Assembly (NCBI GenBank): GCA_024291935.2
Contig: CM044310.1
Location: 79,048,713 to 79,112,712 of the forward strand
Origin: Okapia johnstoni
Lineage: Eukaryota; Chordata; Mammalia; Artiodactyla; Giraffidae
Length of the DNA stretch: 64,000 nt
Reading direction: 5' to 3'
The number at the start of each line of letters is the position of its first letter. The stretch's first letter is position 1. The notes beneath the pieces were generated by a model, which was not told where the DNA came from, did no database searches, and saw only the letters and a program-made list of their open reading frames with translations. Made by a program: the position numbers and the translations under genes. Of this stretch, positions 9,806 through 21,395 are shown piece by piece.

Positions 9806-10140
9806 TCCTGGTGGTCCAGTGGTTAAGAATCTGCTTTCCAATGCAAGGGACATGGGTTTGATCCCTGGTCTGGGAACATACCACAAGCTACTGGGCTACT
9901 AAGCCCATATGCCACTACTACTGAGACCACACTCGAGAGCCTGAGAGCCACAACTCCTGAAGTCTGTGCACCCTCCCTAGAGCTGACGCTTTGCATCAAG
10001 AGAAACCACCACAGTGAGAAGCCCCTGCACTGCAGAGAAGAGCAGCCCCGCCCCACTCGCCACAACTAGAGAAAGCCTGCTCACAGCAACAAAGACCCAG
10101 GGAAACAAAAAAATGATAAATAAATAACGGAAAAAAATTT
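9806..10140 (+). mobile_element. CHR-type SINE, long form
   Basis: It starts TTCCTGGTGGTCCAGTGGTTAAGAATCTGC and continues through CATGGGTTTGATCCCTGGTC and GAAGCCCCTGCACTGCAG to CAACAAAGACCCAG and an AT-rich tail. The tRNA-Glu-like head and long body mark a full-length cetartiodactyl CHR SINE. Confidence 0.82.
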
Positions 10141-10165
10141 TTAATTAAAAAAATAAAAGCCAATG

Positions 10166-10440
10166 TGGGACTTTCCTGGTGATCCAGTAGTTAAGAATCT
10201 GCCTGCCAATGCTCAGGACATGGGTTCAATTCCTGGCCTGGGAAGATTCCATATGCCATGGGGCAACTAAGTCCATCAGCCACAGCTACTGAGCCTATGC
10301 ACCACCACAAGAGAAGCCACCACAATGAAAAACCCGAGCACTGCAACTAGAGTAGCCCCCACGCACACCTAAAGAAAGCCTGCACACAGCAACAAAGATC
10401 TGGCATAGCCATAAATAAATAAACATTTTTTAAATAAATA
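10166..10440 (+). mobile_element. CHR-type SINE, long form
   Basis: This is a second copy of the same SINE type as the one ending near 10140, beginning GGGACTTTCCTGGTGATCCA and ending CAACAAAGATCTGGCATAGCC followed by an AT-rich tail. The two are in the same orientation, 25 bp apart. Confidence 0.82.
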
Positions 10441-10999
10441 AAAAGTCAACATGAGTATGATTTTCTGCAACTTGAATCAGAATGCACCCTAATTAAAACA
10501 ATCTCAATAAACCTTGTGATGGCTAGGTCAAAATGTCCATTAGTTACCAATGCTCTGAAGAAACAGTAGTCTTGCTGATCAGAGATGAATCATGCCTTAA
10601 GGTGCCCACCCCACTAGACAACAGAGAAAAGGCATTTATCCTAACATTCCCAACCATTCTCAAGTTTTACATTTTTGTACAAATGGAGGACAGAAGCAGC
10701 TCAAATAATTCTCCAAAATAGTTGTTAATGGACTCATTTTTCTAACTACATTTAACTCTGGTTAATGTTAAAATGACTTTAAACGCTCTTCAGCAAAGCA
10801 GAGAGTCATGGATCAGAAGTCTGTTGAAGAAGGGGCAAAGTCAACCAGGCATCAAGAAGAAAAAGCCAGGAGACTTGTGTTGGTGAGGAGTGTCCAAACA
10901 GGACTTTAGCCTTATGTATGTGTGGATCTCTTATAAAGGAATGCATTTGTAAATTATTTGTTCATAAATAAAAATTAACTTTAAAATAGATAGGGTTAG

Positions 11000-11145
11000 G
11001 GACTTCCTGACAGTCCAGTAGTTAAGACTCCACACTTCCACTGCAGGGGGCACAGGTTTGTTCTCTGGTTGAGGAAAGAAGATCCTGCGTGCTGTGCTGT
11101 GTGGCAAAAAAAATTTTGTTCATTAAAAATTAAAAAAAAATAATA
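11000..11145 (+). mobile_element. CHR-type SINE, short form
   Basis: GGACTTCCTGACAGTCCAGTAGTTAAGACTCC, then GCAGGGGGCACAGG and GTGGCAAAAAAAA. It is the short CHR form with an A-rich tail. Confidence 0.8.
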
Positions 11146-11467
11146 AATAGGTTTAAAGGACAAGTCATGTAATTGCATGATCTTAGATGAGTGTTTAGGG
11201 TTTTTTTTATAATGGAACTCGTCAAATGAAACATTACATGAAACACTGTAGTGAGCATCTGTTGGGTTTCTCCTTCTTTGGTATAGAATTTTAAAAACGT
11301 GATAGCTTGTCTTCTGGGAAGTACCTTCTCCTCCTCACACCTAAATGTGAGTCAGGTACTTGGTACTTGGTCCTTGTCTGGCCATGGAAGCAAATATAAT
11401 CTTCGCTTCCTGAGCTCTCCTGGCTTTTTTCCTCCCTAACACTACTGGAAAGACAAAGCAGGAGTGT

Positions 11468-11943
11468 TGCAGAAAGGGGGACCCCTTCCAGGGCCCCAAA
11501 ATAGGCTCTTGTCTAACACTGGAAATGAAGTGTTTGAGGAGACACATCTGCTGACAAAGCAACAGACTTTATTCGGAAGTCATGCCCATGCTGAGAGCAG
11601 TAGGATAAGGGAACCCAGAACTGTTTTGCCACATGGTTCATAGTCTCGGGTTTTATGGTGATGGGATTAGTTTCCAGGTTGTCTCTGGCCAGTCATTCTG
11701 ACTCAGGGTCCTTCCTGGTGGTGCACGCATTGCTCAGCCAAGATGGACGCCAGCAAGGATTCTGGGAGGTGGTGGAACATGTGGTCTCTCCTTTTGACCT
11801 GTCCTGAATTCTTCCAGTAGGTGGTGGCTTATTAGTTCCATGTTCCTTACCAAGACTTCCTGTTGTAAAATAACTCATGCAAATGGTTACTATGGTGCCT
11901 GGCCAGGGTGGGCAGTTTCAGTCAGTGTGCTTCCCCTAACAGT
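11468..11943 (-). repeat. Solo LTR, class II (ERVK-like), reverse orientation
   Basis: On the minus strand the element begins TGTTAGGGGAAGCACAC and ends CTTTCTGCAACA. AATAAAGTCTGTTGCTTTGTC supplies the polyadenylation signal. GTGTTAGACAAGAGCC and GGGGCCCTGGAAGGGG near the end are typical of bovine class II LTRs. No matching second LTR or convincing 6-bp duplication was found, so the exact limits are approximate. Confidence 0.65.
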
Positions 11944-12159
11944 AGCATAGTTTTTTAAATCTCCCTGAATCTTCTCCCCCAAAAAAAGAAAAGAAAAGAA
12001 AAAAGCAGACAGAGCAACTAGATGGTAAACCCCAAAACTATGGACAACATCTGCAACCAGGCCAGGTGGTAAGGTTGAAGTCCAAAAGACAGGAGAGGGA
12101 GAACAACCACTACCACTGAAACCCTGCAACTCAGATTGGGACTTGAACCTATGGCTTTT

Positions 12160-12600
12160 TAACTGAGATCACACACCTGGTTCTCAGCACTTAAAGACGC
12201 TCAGGAGCTTGATGTCTCATTCCAGAAAGTGAAAGACAAACTGATAGGTAAGAAGTGGACTTATTTAGAGAGAAACACATTCCACAGAGTGTGGGCCATC
12301 TCCCAAGAGAGAGTGCCAAAATATGGCACGATTAGTTTTGCATGGGCTGGGTAATTTCATAGGCTAACTGTTGGTATTATACCAACAGTTTTGGGGAAGG
12401 GGGCAGAGAGATTTCCAGGAATTGGGCCACCACACACTTTTTGGTCATTTATGGTTAGCCTTGGAACTGTCATAGCACTGGTGGGTGTGTTGTTTAGCAT
12501 AGGCTAATGTATTACAGTGAGCTTACAATGAGGATCAACAAGGTCCCATGGAAGTCCAATCTTCCACCATCTTGGACCTAGTTGGTTCTAATCAGTTTTT
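12160..12600. repeat. Ancient LTR-like repeat
   Basis: GGGCTGGGTAATTTCATAGGCTAA, TTTGGGGAAGGGGGCAGAGAGATTTCC, GGAATTGGGCCACC and CCACCATCTTGGACCTAGTTGGTTCTAA resemble a mammal-wide, old LTR family. I cannot name the family. A small palindrome TTGGTATTATACCAA lies near 12371. Confidence 0.45.
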
Positions 12601-13123
12601 GTCATGTCCTATGTCTATGTCATTCTTTTAAAAGTTATGATCTATCCCTTTCCCTCCTGTTTCACCAGCACTATAAGATCTGTGGGATATTTACATTTAT
12701 GCAGAATAAAGCACAGGGAAGAAACAGGGCATCTGATGGGCCAGCAAAAGGGTATTCATGGGAAGGCAGAATGGGCTGATTTGAGCAAAGAAGTTGAAGC
12801 AACAGGCTTTTTGCCTGCTTCGATATTGAATGAGTACAAAGGGTCTCTGATTCAAATGATACAAGATATCAAAATTAACATAAGAACTAGAAAATTATAG
12901 CATTTAAGCAATAAATCTCAGGAAAAATTAAGAATAAAAGTTATCTCAGGAATTAAACTAAATAAAAAAGAAAACAAGAGTTAATACATATCATAGATTA
13001 TTGCCTTATGAGAAGTAGAAAGTGAAAAAAGTTTTTAAATTAAAAGAATAAAGAAATAAAAAGGATTCAAGAGAAAGTGACAAATATTGAAGCCTTGTAA
13101 ATCAGATCCAACATATTATAACA
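12601..13123. other. AT-rich intergenic DNA, no gene seen
   Basis: An A-rich stretch with no recognised repeat or gene. Confidence 0.4.
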
Positions 13124-13335
13124 GGGCTTCCCTGGTGGTTCAGTTGGTAAAGAATCCTCCTGCAATGTGGGAGACCTGGGTTCAAACCCTGATTTGGGAA
13201 GATCCCCTGGAGGAGAGCATGGCAACCACTCCAGTATTCTTGCCTGGAGGATCCCCATGGACAGAGGAGCCTGGAGGGCTACAGTCCATGGGGTAGCAAA
13301 GAGTCAGACACAACTGTGCGACTAAGCACAACTCT
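13124..13335 (+). mobile_element. Bov-tA SINE
   Basis: GGGCTTCCCTGGTGGTTCAG (tRNA-like head), AAGATCCCCTGGAGGAG, CAGTATTCTTGCCTGGAG, then CAGACACAACTGTGCGACTAAGCACA. Confidence 0.92.
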
Positions 13336-13943
13336 GAAAGAGAATGAAACAAGGGAACAATATGACAAGTACTAAAAACCATAATTCAAGAAAATTGTCT
13401 TGAAATAAGATTTGAAACTACATATTGAAGAGGCACACCTTTACCTGAAAATATTGATCCAGAATGACCAACACCAAGAAATATTCTAGACCTTAAAGGA
13501 AAAGAATTAAATTGGCTCTCTTTTTTTTTGCATCAAGGCAAGAGGGCCAAGTGAACTTTGATGGAAAGAAAAGTAGATTTTCATTAAACTTTCAACAACA
13601 GTGCTTTATGCCAAAAGAAAATGAAAAGTCATATATATAAGATAATCAAGGAAAGAAAAGATGAGCCAAAGGCTTTGTATCCAACTGAACTGAATATCCA
13701 ACTGGGTAAAAGGACAAAGAAACGAACAACAAGTTATCAACATGCAAAAACTCAGGGAATCTTACTTAGGTTTCTGGTCTCTTTGAAGAAGCGGTGTTTG
13801 TGATTGAGATGAGTCATACAGATGGCTTCTAAGGAGGCCAGCAAAGTTTTATCTCTTTTCCTGAGTGGTGGCTTTAAGAGTATTCACCTTACAACAATCA
13901 CTAATCTATATGTATGTTTGGTATAGCTTTCCGTAAATGTGTT
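13336..13943. other. AT-rich intergenic DNA, no gene seen
   Basis: Short open frames here have no family similarity and no splice context. Nothing else is recognised. Confidence 0.4.
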
Positions 13944-14145
13944 TTAGTTGCTTAGTTATGTCCGACTCTTTGCAACATCACAGACTATAGCTCGCCAGGC
14001 TCCTGGGTCCATGGAATTCTCCAGGCAAGAATACTGGAGTGGGTTGACATTCCCTTCTCCAGGGGATCTTCCCAACCTAGGGGTCCAACCTGTGTCTCCT
14101 GCATTGCAGGTAGAGTCTTTACTGTCTGAGCCACCAGGGAAGCCC
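13944..14145 (-). mobile_element. Bov-tA SINE
   Basis: TTAGTTGCTTAGTTATGTCCGACTCTTTGC to GAGCCACCAGGGAAGCCC, a complete reverse copy. Confidence 0.92.
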
Positions 14146-14389
14146 ATAATTTTCACTTTTCAAATGTGTTTTATTTTATAATAAGTTTAAAAACAAAGAA
14201 AATAAAATAGATAATTACTGTTTGAGAGATTTGAATATGGGCTAAGAAACTACTGGTAAATTTTAGGTATGCTATAATAGTACTGTAGTTATGTAGTAAA
14301 AGGTTCTTATTTTTTGGAGATGCATGGTGAAAAATTTACTGTAATTTACTTTAAAATGTTCTAGTAAAACAAAACTGATTCTATGCAAT

Positions 14390-14640
14390 TTGTTACTTTA
14401 ATTTTTAATTGAGGTATAAAATATATTACTTAAAGACCTTAAGTGTTACAGTTACATAAGTTTTGACAAATGTCATTACTCTATCAAAATACAGAATATT
14501 TTCCCTAGAAAATTTTCTCCTGGCTCTTCCCAATGAATCCCCTCTCCTGCCCCCATTGAGGGAACCATTGTTCTGATGATCTCTTTCACCATAGATTAGC
14601 TTTACTTGATCTAGAACATCACATAATGGAATTATGCAAT
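14390..14640 (-). mobile_element. Old L1 fragment
   Basis: TTTTTAATTGAGGTATAAAATATATTACTTAAAG, then TGACAAATGTC and CTAGAACATCACATAATGGAATTATGCAA follow the reversed 3' part of an ancient L1M-type element. Confidence 0.55.
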
Positions 14641-15695
14641 ACATACATTAGACACACTTTTTTTTTACATTTTTAATATCCTTGAAATTGGAATGTTTCT
14701 TAGAAATTAGTAGTGTTTTAGCAATTAAATGGCAGTGTTTCCTTCTTTTATTTTTTTTTATAAAATAATGAAGTGTCTTATAATCAATGTCACCTTCAAT
14801 TTGATGAGGTGTATTATATACAGATGAAGCAAATATAGCAAAAATATTAACAGTTGTTGAAGCTGGTTGGTGGTATATATGGGTGTCCTTTTCTGTGAGT
14901 CTGAAAATTTTTATATAAAAGAGTTTACTGAATATATAAGCAAATAATACCACAATTGTGATATCTTGCTTTGACCTGTTTTCCCCCTTAATTAAAGTGA
15001 CCCTTAGCTAATGGAATTGGCTGGAGTCTTCCTTGTCCTCTCCAAGGCCCTGATTATAGTAGGGACCTGGACACTCAAGATAAAGTAACAGGTGATTATC
15101 AGATCTTTGTAAGATTTGCCTTTTTCTCACATGTATTATTTTTCTTCCCTCCATTTTCCCAAACTTCTCAAAAGCCCAGAGTCTCTGTCCTCTGTGTCCT
15201 AAGGCAGTGAGAAAGTGGAGCTCTGTACTTGTTACCAGAGTGTCTAATCAAGCATTTAACCCAGCAAGTGGAATGCCTGAGCCTGTGGCAAGAGAGGAAA
15301 GTTGGGGGCCCAGAACCAGGGCCTTGAAGCTAGAAGGCCAAGGGGCTGGTCTTCTAAGTAAAAAAACACTTCCAGTTGCTCCTTTTGAGTGGTACTTCTG
15401 GCTTGAGAGCTGACATTTTTCTTTGCACTTACTGGGACAATTCCTGTGACCATCAGACCCTGTCCTCATCATCTGGGACTTGCATCACTGCTGTATCATC
15501 CATCAGAAATGACCCTGAAGGTCTGAACTCCTTTCTTGTCCTGGAATCTGGCTTTCCCAGTTCTGTCACCTTCAGGAAGAAGCCACAGGCTCTTTGTCCA
15601 TGGAGGAAGAGAAGGTGACTCCACACTGCATATAGCACTTTAACCACTGGCAGAATTACAGCTATGGTCACATATTATTAAAATGTCTTTAGAGT
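14641..15695. other. Intergenic DNA, no gene seen
   Basis: The left half is AT-rich and the right half has mixed composition. Short open frames (for example 15207-15413) lack recognisable similarity. Confidence 0.4.
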
Positions 15696-15790
15696 TGAAA
15701 CCATTTGGTGTCATTTCAGGGCTCCAAATAGCTCCAGTACCATAGTTCTTTATGTCTCAGCACGGAAAAGAATTCAGCAAGGGGAAACCT
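15696..15790 (-). repeat. LTR fragment, copy A of a local family
   Basis: TGAAACCATTTGGTGTCATTTCAGGGCTCC and TATGTCTCAGCACGG...AATTCAGCAAGG match the 3' end of the solo LTR at 19747-20342. Only about 95 bp is preserved. The 40 bases to its left also resemble the left flank of the copy at 16881. Confidence 0.7.
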
Positions 15791-15844
15791 ACAGAAATAG
15801 GTTTTCAATGGGAAGTTCTGATTCTGCCATTAGATAAACTATGT

Positions 15845-15995
15845 GGCCCAGAAGAAATCTGCAGCTCTTCCATTCCCAGTTGCCTCATCTGTACGACAGG
15901 TTAATAGCACCCATCTCTCAGGGTGGTTGAAAATTGAGTAAGAAAACAAAAGGGAAAGCACTTAGCAGACTGTGAAATTACTTTCAGTGTGAGCA
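15845..15995 (+). repeat. MIR SINE
   Basis: CTATGTGGCCCAGAAGAAATC, GTTGCCTCATCTGTACGACAGGTTAATAGCACC and AAGCACTTAGCAGACTG follow the MIR consensus. Confidence 0.65.
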
Positions 15996-16207
15996 GTTAA
16001 CTTTTTCCTGAGAAGGGAGAGAAAAACACTTGTTGACCGAAAAATAAAAGTACAATCTAGAAGTTAAGAATTATGTTTTATTTGGCAAACAAGACTGAGG
16101 ACTTAAGCCTGAAAACAGCCTCTCAGATAGCTCTGAGGGACTGCCCTGAAGAAGTAAGGGAGGAACCAGGATATATAGGAGTTTCTGCAATAAAGAGCAG
16201 GTAGCTG

Positions 16208-16352
16208 GAACTGTCCATGGGATTCTCCAGGCAAGAATACTGGAGTGGGTAGCCATTTCCTTCTCCAGGGGATCTTCCGAACCCAGGGCTTGAACCCAGG
16301 TCCCCTGCACTGCAGGCGGATTTTTTACCTTCCGCGCCACCAGGGAAGCCCA
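16208..16352 (-). mobile_element. Bov-tA SINE, truncated
   Basis: TGTCCATGGGATTCTCCAGGCAAGAATACTGG to GCGCCACCAGGGAAGCCC. The Bov-A tail is missing, so it is truncated. Confidence 0.9.
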
Positions 16353-16880
16353 TTAAAAGATTACTGTTAATCAAAGAAAACCAGACATCTCAAGTTAATG
16401 AATTTAGTGATTTTCTATGTTTAGGAAGATGCAAGAGTCTGGGCTCATTGAAATCATTCCTTTCATGTGCGTCTTAACTATTTAGTGCCAGTTAACTGTT
16501 TTTTCCATTCTGAATTCCCTCAGGGCACACAGTGGGAGGTGGCTTCGATGGTTACTAGTTTGATGGATGAAGCATGTTTTGCTTACTGATCTGGCAGATG
16601 ACATTTTTCATTCACACACTTCATCTCAGGTCTCAGTTGGCTCAAGGTATGGGGGGCGGTGATAAGCCCCATTGGCCCGGCCCCTATCTTCATGGGGGTG
16701 AGGACTGGATAACTGCAAGGCGCTTTTGGTTCTGACATTCTGGCCTTCTCCTTTATGGAGGAAATATAGAAACCAGCTTTGTGATGTTTTTACCAGGGCC
16801 CTGGTTTGTCCCACTTCACCTGTTACCTACCTGGTGGAGATGACAGGGAATTTGCCATGGTCATATAATAATAAAAGATC

Positions 16881-17495
16881 TTTAGACCACATTTCACAGC
16901 TCCAAAGAGCTCCAGTACCATAGTCCTTTATGTCTCAGCACAGAAAGGAATTCAGCAAGAGGCAAAGTGATAAATAAGAAATAATTTATTAGAATAGGAT
17001 GCTTGTGAGGCTAACAAGCAGGAGGGCAAGAGGATGCTGTGCCCAGGAACTTACTGTGCTGTAGCTTTATAATCAAAGGAAAAGTCGGGGGCAGAAAAAT
17101 CTTTGTCTCTTTTGAGTAGACATCATGCTTCCACCATCAGCTCCTCCTCCTGGTTGGGCAGAGGAGTTTTCTTATCCCTACATGGTCAAGTTAGGTCCAC
17201 AAATTATTGTTTTTTATGTGTGCAAAGAGCATACCCTAGGGATCATTAACTTATTGAGCTCACTGGGCAGGATGTGGGTCTCATGCCACCATTGTTTTGT
17301 TGTTTGGGAGCATGTTTCACGCTTCTGTTGCAAGGTTTTGTACCTAAGCAAGCCTGCTTGGTTTCTTGGTTAAGCAAACCTGTTGTCTTTAGTAATCATT
17401 AACTTACAGGGGTGTCCCATATTTTTTTACTTACAATCCTCTAGTGGGATTAACTGTTTAATCACCTGTTTTATCCATTCACTCTGTTTCTGTCA
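16881..17495 (-). repeat. LTR copy B of a local family, reverse orientation
   Basis: This copy is closely similar along its length to the solo LTR at 19747-20342. Shared blocks include TTTATGTCTCAGCACAGAAAGGAATTCAGCAAGAGGC, CATCATGCTTCCACCATCAGCTCCTCCTCC and GATCATTAACTTA...GAGCTCACTGGGCAGGATGTGGG. It ends at TGTCA (17495). On the minus strand it has an AATAAA near 16987. No clear target duplication was found. Open frames such as 17125-17373 are frames in the LTR, not genes. Confidence 0.78.
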
Positions 17496-17992
17496 GACTG
17501 ACATCAGCAAGATGGTGGATTGGTAGGCTCTAGGCCCTCATTTCCCCCCATGTAAACATTAAATCAACAATCAGAGATTGGGTAAACTAGCTTAATAAGA
17601 GCTCTGCAAATTGGTCCAAAAAGCCACATTCAAAGTAGAAGAAGTTTTATGGCGTTTTCACTTGTCCCTGCCCCACCCTTTCCTCATCATAGCAGATAGT
17701 GGTTTAGGTGAGTAGCTACCCAGTCCCCAGTTTTCTTCTGTGATCTAGAGAAGGAAGAGTGGACCTAATTTTCAACACTTTAACCAGTGTGGGAGCTGTC
17801 TGCTTGGTCTCTGTGTTGCCTAACTTGGAGCTCAGATGGACAAATACAGCACAGCACAGATCTCAGGTTGGGAAAAGCTTTGGGAAGTAGTGGACTTGGC
17901 TCATGAAAGCCACAGGGGGACTACAGACCCACATACTCCTGGAGCAGAAGATTACTGATTGAGAAATTCAACAGACCACGTAGATCCCCTTA
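17496..17992. repeat. Unassigned repeat, perhaps L1 5' region
   Basis: GACATCAGCAAGATGGTGGATTGGTAGGCTC resembles the start of mammalian L1 5' untranslated regions (compare AAGATGGCGGA). The remainder cannot be placed by eye. Confidence 0.35.
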
Positions 17993-18175
17993 GGGCTTCC
18001 CTCATGGCTCAGAGGCTAAAGAATCTGCCTGCAGTGCAGGAAACCAGGGTTTAGTTCCTAGGTCAGAAAGATCCCCTGGCAAAGGGAATGGCAACCCACT
18101 CCAGTATTCTTGCCTGGAGAATTCCATGGACAGAGGATCATAGCGGGCTACACTCCATGGGGTCACAAAGGGTTA
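17993..18175 (+). mobile_element. Bov-tA SINE
   Basis: AGGGCTTCCCTCATGGCTCAG, then AAAGATCCCCTGGCAAAGGGAATGGC and CACTCCATGGGGTCACAAAGGGTTAG. Confidence 0.9.
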
Positions 18176-18477
18176 GAGATGAATAAGTCTAGAGATTGAG
18201 ATCAATCACCAGTGGTCAGTGATGTAATCAATCACGCCTACATTACATTGGTTGATGTAATCAACACTCAAAATTGCAAAACTTTTGAACAAGGAGCCTT
18301 GGGGAGCTTATGAGTTTGTGAACATGAAAGCAAGTCCCCCCCACTACTGAGTTGATGATTAATCTGTCTATCCAAAACTTTATTCTTTTCTTATCTCCTC
18401 TGACCTCAATTCTGTGCTAAGGGAACACTAATCAACCAGTCAGATGACTAAAATTGCTGTTGTCAATAATATCATTA

Positions 18478-18692
18478 AGCTGTGTTCTGCTCAGTTGTGT
18501 CCGACTCTTTGCAACCCCATGGACTGTAGCCCACCAGGCTCCTCTGTCCATGGGATTTCCAGGCAAGAATACTGCAGTGGGTTGCCATTTCCTCCTCCAA
18601 GGGATCTTCTCAACTCAGGGATCAAAACAGTATCCGGCATCTCCTGCATTTCAAGCAGATTCCTCACTGCTGAGCCATCGTGGTGGCCCCCA
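18478..18692 (-). mobile_element. Bov-tA SINE
   Basis: TGCTCAGTTGTGTCCGACTCTTTGCAACCCC to GAGCCATCGTGGTGGCCCC, a complete reverse copy. Confidence 0.9.
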
Positions 18693-18943
18693 ACATCATT
18701 AAGATAACATTGTCAATGTTGTAACATTGCTATTATAGGTATCATCATTAACGTACAAATTCAGATTGTTTTTCCAGGGCAAGATGAGCCCTCCTAGCTG
18801 TTGGATCTCCTGGCCAGAAAATTGTAAACCAGAAACATCCTCACCCCCAAAACTATGATTATGAAATGTCACAGAAATGTCACAAGATGATGAGTAATCC
18901 CAGCCTCTTCATTCTTCCTCTTAAAAAAAAAAAAAAAAAACCC

Positions 18944-19080
18944 GGAGACTTACCTGGCAGTCCAGAGGTTAAGACTGTGCTTCCAATGCAGGGACCACTG
19001 ATTTGACCCCTGGTCAGAGAACTAAGATCCCACATACTGCATAGCATGGACAAAAATCAAAAAATAACAATAAAAAATCA
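18944..19080 (+). mobile_element. CHR-type SINE, short form
   Basis: GAGACTTACCTGGCAGTCCAGAGGTTAAGACTG, GGTCAGAGAACTAAGATCCCACATACTGC and an A-rich tail. It is preceded by a separate A run at 18923-18940. Confidence 0.75.
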
Positions 19081-19529
19081 GAAAAGAGTATTTGCCTATA
19101 AGTTTTTAAAAATTTTTTTTAAAAACCCAAACTTCAAAGATCAAGTTGGAATGGTTCTGTGGCTTTTCTCCCCATTCCTTGGCTTTGATGCCCTGCAATA
19201 GATGCTATACTTTCCTTCACCACAACCTGGTATCAGTAGATTGGCTTTGCTGTGTGTCAGCAGGTGGGCTCTGGTTAGTTAGCAAACACATCCGTGTGCT
19301 AGCAGGATGGTGTACCCTCCTCTGCCTCTTGTGTTGCTGCTCCCCTCCCAACATCCACCGTATGCATCGCTTCCATTTGGCTGCTCCTGAGTATATCCTT
19401 TATAATAAAATTATAATGAGTATAGAACCTTCCTGTGTTCTGTGAGTCATCCTAGAGAATTACTGAAGAAGAGTTGTGGCTGGTATCAAAAGTGGGGGCA
19501 GTCTTGTGGGACTGAGCCTTTAACCTTTG

Positions 19530-19740
19530 AGATCGGAAGTTCAGGTCTTAGTGCTGCCGCTTATTAGCTATGTGATCTTGAAAAGTAGCCCAATCTCTCT
19601 GAATATCAATTTTCCTCTCTGTGTAATAGGGATCATAGTAGTAAATATGTCATAAGGTTGTTCTGAGGGTTGTTTGATATGATGCAGTAAAGCGCTTAGC
19701 ACAATATCTGACACATTAAAAATTTTTAATAACTGTTAGC
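19530..19740 (+). repeat. MIR SINE, nearly full length
   Basis: TTAGTGCTGCCGCTTATTAGCTATGTGATCTTG, then AATAGGGATCATAGTAG, AAGGTTGTTCTGAGGGTTG and GTAAAGCGCTTAGCACAATATCTGACACAT match MIR from head to tail. Confidence 0.9.
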
Positions 19741-19746
19741 TATAAT

Positions 19747-20342
19747 TGAAACCATTTGATGTCATTTTGGGGGCTCTGAAGAGCTCTGGTGTCATAGTCC
19801 TTTCTGTCTCAGCACAGAAAGAATTCAGCAAGAGGCAGAGTGATAGATAAGAGATAACTTATTATTGTGAGGCTTACAAGTGATCAGGTGAGAGGATGCC
19901 ATGCCTGAGAACCTGTAGGCTATAGTTTTATAATCAAAATAAAAGTGGGGGCAGAAGAATCTCTGTCTTTCTTGAGCAGACATCATGCTTCCACCATCAG
20001 CTCCTCCTCCAGGTTGGGCAGAGGATTTTTCTTGTCCCGGCGTGGTCAAGCTAGGTCTACAAATTATTATTTTTATGTGTGCAAAGAGCATGTCCTAGGG
20101 ATCATTAACTTACTGAGCTCACTGGGCAGGATGTGGGTCTCATGCCACCATTATTGTATTGTTTTGGAGCATATCTCACACTTCTGTTGTAAGGTTTTGT
20201 TTCTAAACAACCTGTTTTGTGGTTAAGCAAACCTACTTTTTAAAGTAATCATTGACTTACAGGGGTATCCTGTATTTTTTATACTTACAGTCCCCTAGTG
20301 GGATTTAATCATCCACTTTGTCCCTTTACTCTGTCCCTATCA
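19747..20342 (-). repeat. Solo LTR, copy C, with TAAT target duplication
   Basis: This 596-bp LTR is in reverse orientation. On the + strand it starts TGAAACCATTTGATGTCATT and ends CCCTATCA, with TG/CA ends and a 4-bp duplication TAAT at 19743-19746 and 20343-20346. It is related to copy B at 16881-17495 and to the fragment at 15696. No internal retroviral sequence is attached, so it arose by LTR-LTR recombination. The 4-bp duplication suggests a class I element. Confidence 0.85.
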
Positions 20343-20459
20343 TAATGATATTACTGCTAATGAAGAAAGCTTTTTCCCAGGCCACTCTGGTGCTAAATCC
20401 AAATCACAAATAATTCATGCTTGTTTCTCCAGGCATAAAATAGGAAATAGATTCCCTTT

Positions 20460-20620
20460 CTTGTTTTTTTTTTTATTGTTTTGTTGGCGTATAATTGCTT
20501 TCCAATGTTGTGTTAGTTTCTGCTGTACAACAAAGGGCATCAGCTATATGTGTACATATAGCCCCTCCCTCTTGAGCCTCCCTCCCACTTCCTCCATCCC
20601 ACCTCTCTAGGTCCAGATTC
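20460..20620 (-). mobile_element. Ruminant L1 3' end fragment
   Basis: GGCGTATAATTGCTTTCCAATGTTGTGTTAGTTTCTGCTGTACAACAAAG is the complement of the ruminant L1 3' end seen in sense at about 62700-62760 (CAATACTGTAAAGCAATTATCC). Confidence 0.8.
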
Positions 20621-21395
20621 CCTAGTTCAGGGTTTTAGAACACTAGTCACCCATCCTCCTTGTACTGGTGCCTTTACAATAAACACTGCATTTTCCTTCA
20701 CCAAACATACACGTGCAGAATTAGAATCCCAAATCCCCAAAACTAGAGGAGTATATGAGAACAGCAAATGACAAGGGCTTAGGATATTGCATAAATATTT
20801 TTTCTCCTAACTTCCGAGGTCCCAAAACTATTTTGCAAGCTTCTCCAGGTGAAAGATTCTGTGGCTTCATGAAGAAAATATCTGGGAAACTGAATGAGTA
20901 AACCAGTTGAAAGTATTGATTTGAGCCATTGCTTAATATTGCGCCTGTTCAGGGGCACTGAATAGCTGAAGTCATTGAGTTTCCTGCTAAGAATTCTCTT
21001 TATATTAGTTCCTAGGGCTATTTCTGAAATTTTTGCCAAATGCCCTCCATGGAAAAAGTAAAATCCAGGGAGCAGGAAATCAAGGGATGTGGAACAATAA
21101 ATACCTCTGAGTAACGGAGGTTATGTTTGCCCCTGAATCTTATACAATTGTTCTCTTTCACTCCTCTACCCTTCCCTATCCCTGTTCTCTGGTACCTGGT
21201 TTTGTTGAGTCAGCTGCCAAGACCACAACGTGTCTCTGTTTTGAAATGTTATCAGGGCAATGAAAGTGAAAGAAAATACTGAAGAATGCCTCCACACACC
21301 CCAGAAACAGCTCCGTAGCCACGTCTGAAACCATCAGCATTTATATTGCTTTCTTCTTTAAATGTTCTTGCATGGCACAGGAAATCCTTGTTCAT
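20621..21395. other. Intergenic DNA, no gene seen
   Basis: Nothing recognised. Open frames here have no recognisable similarity. Confidence 0.4.
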
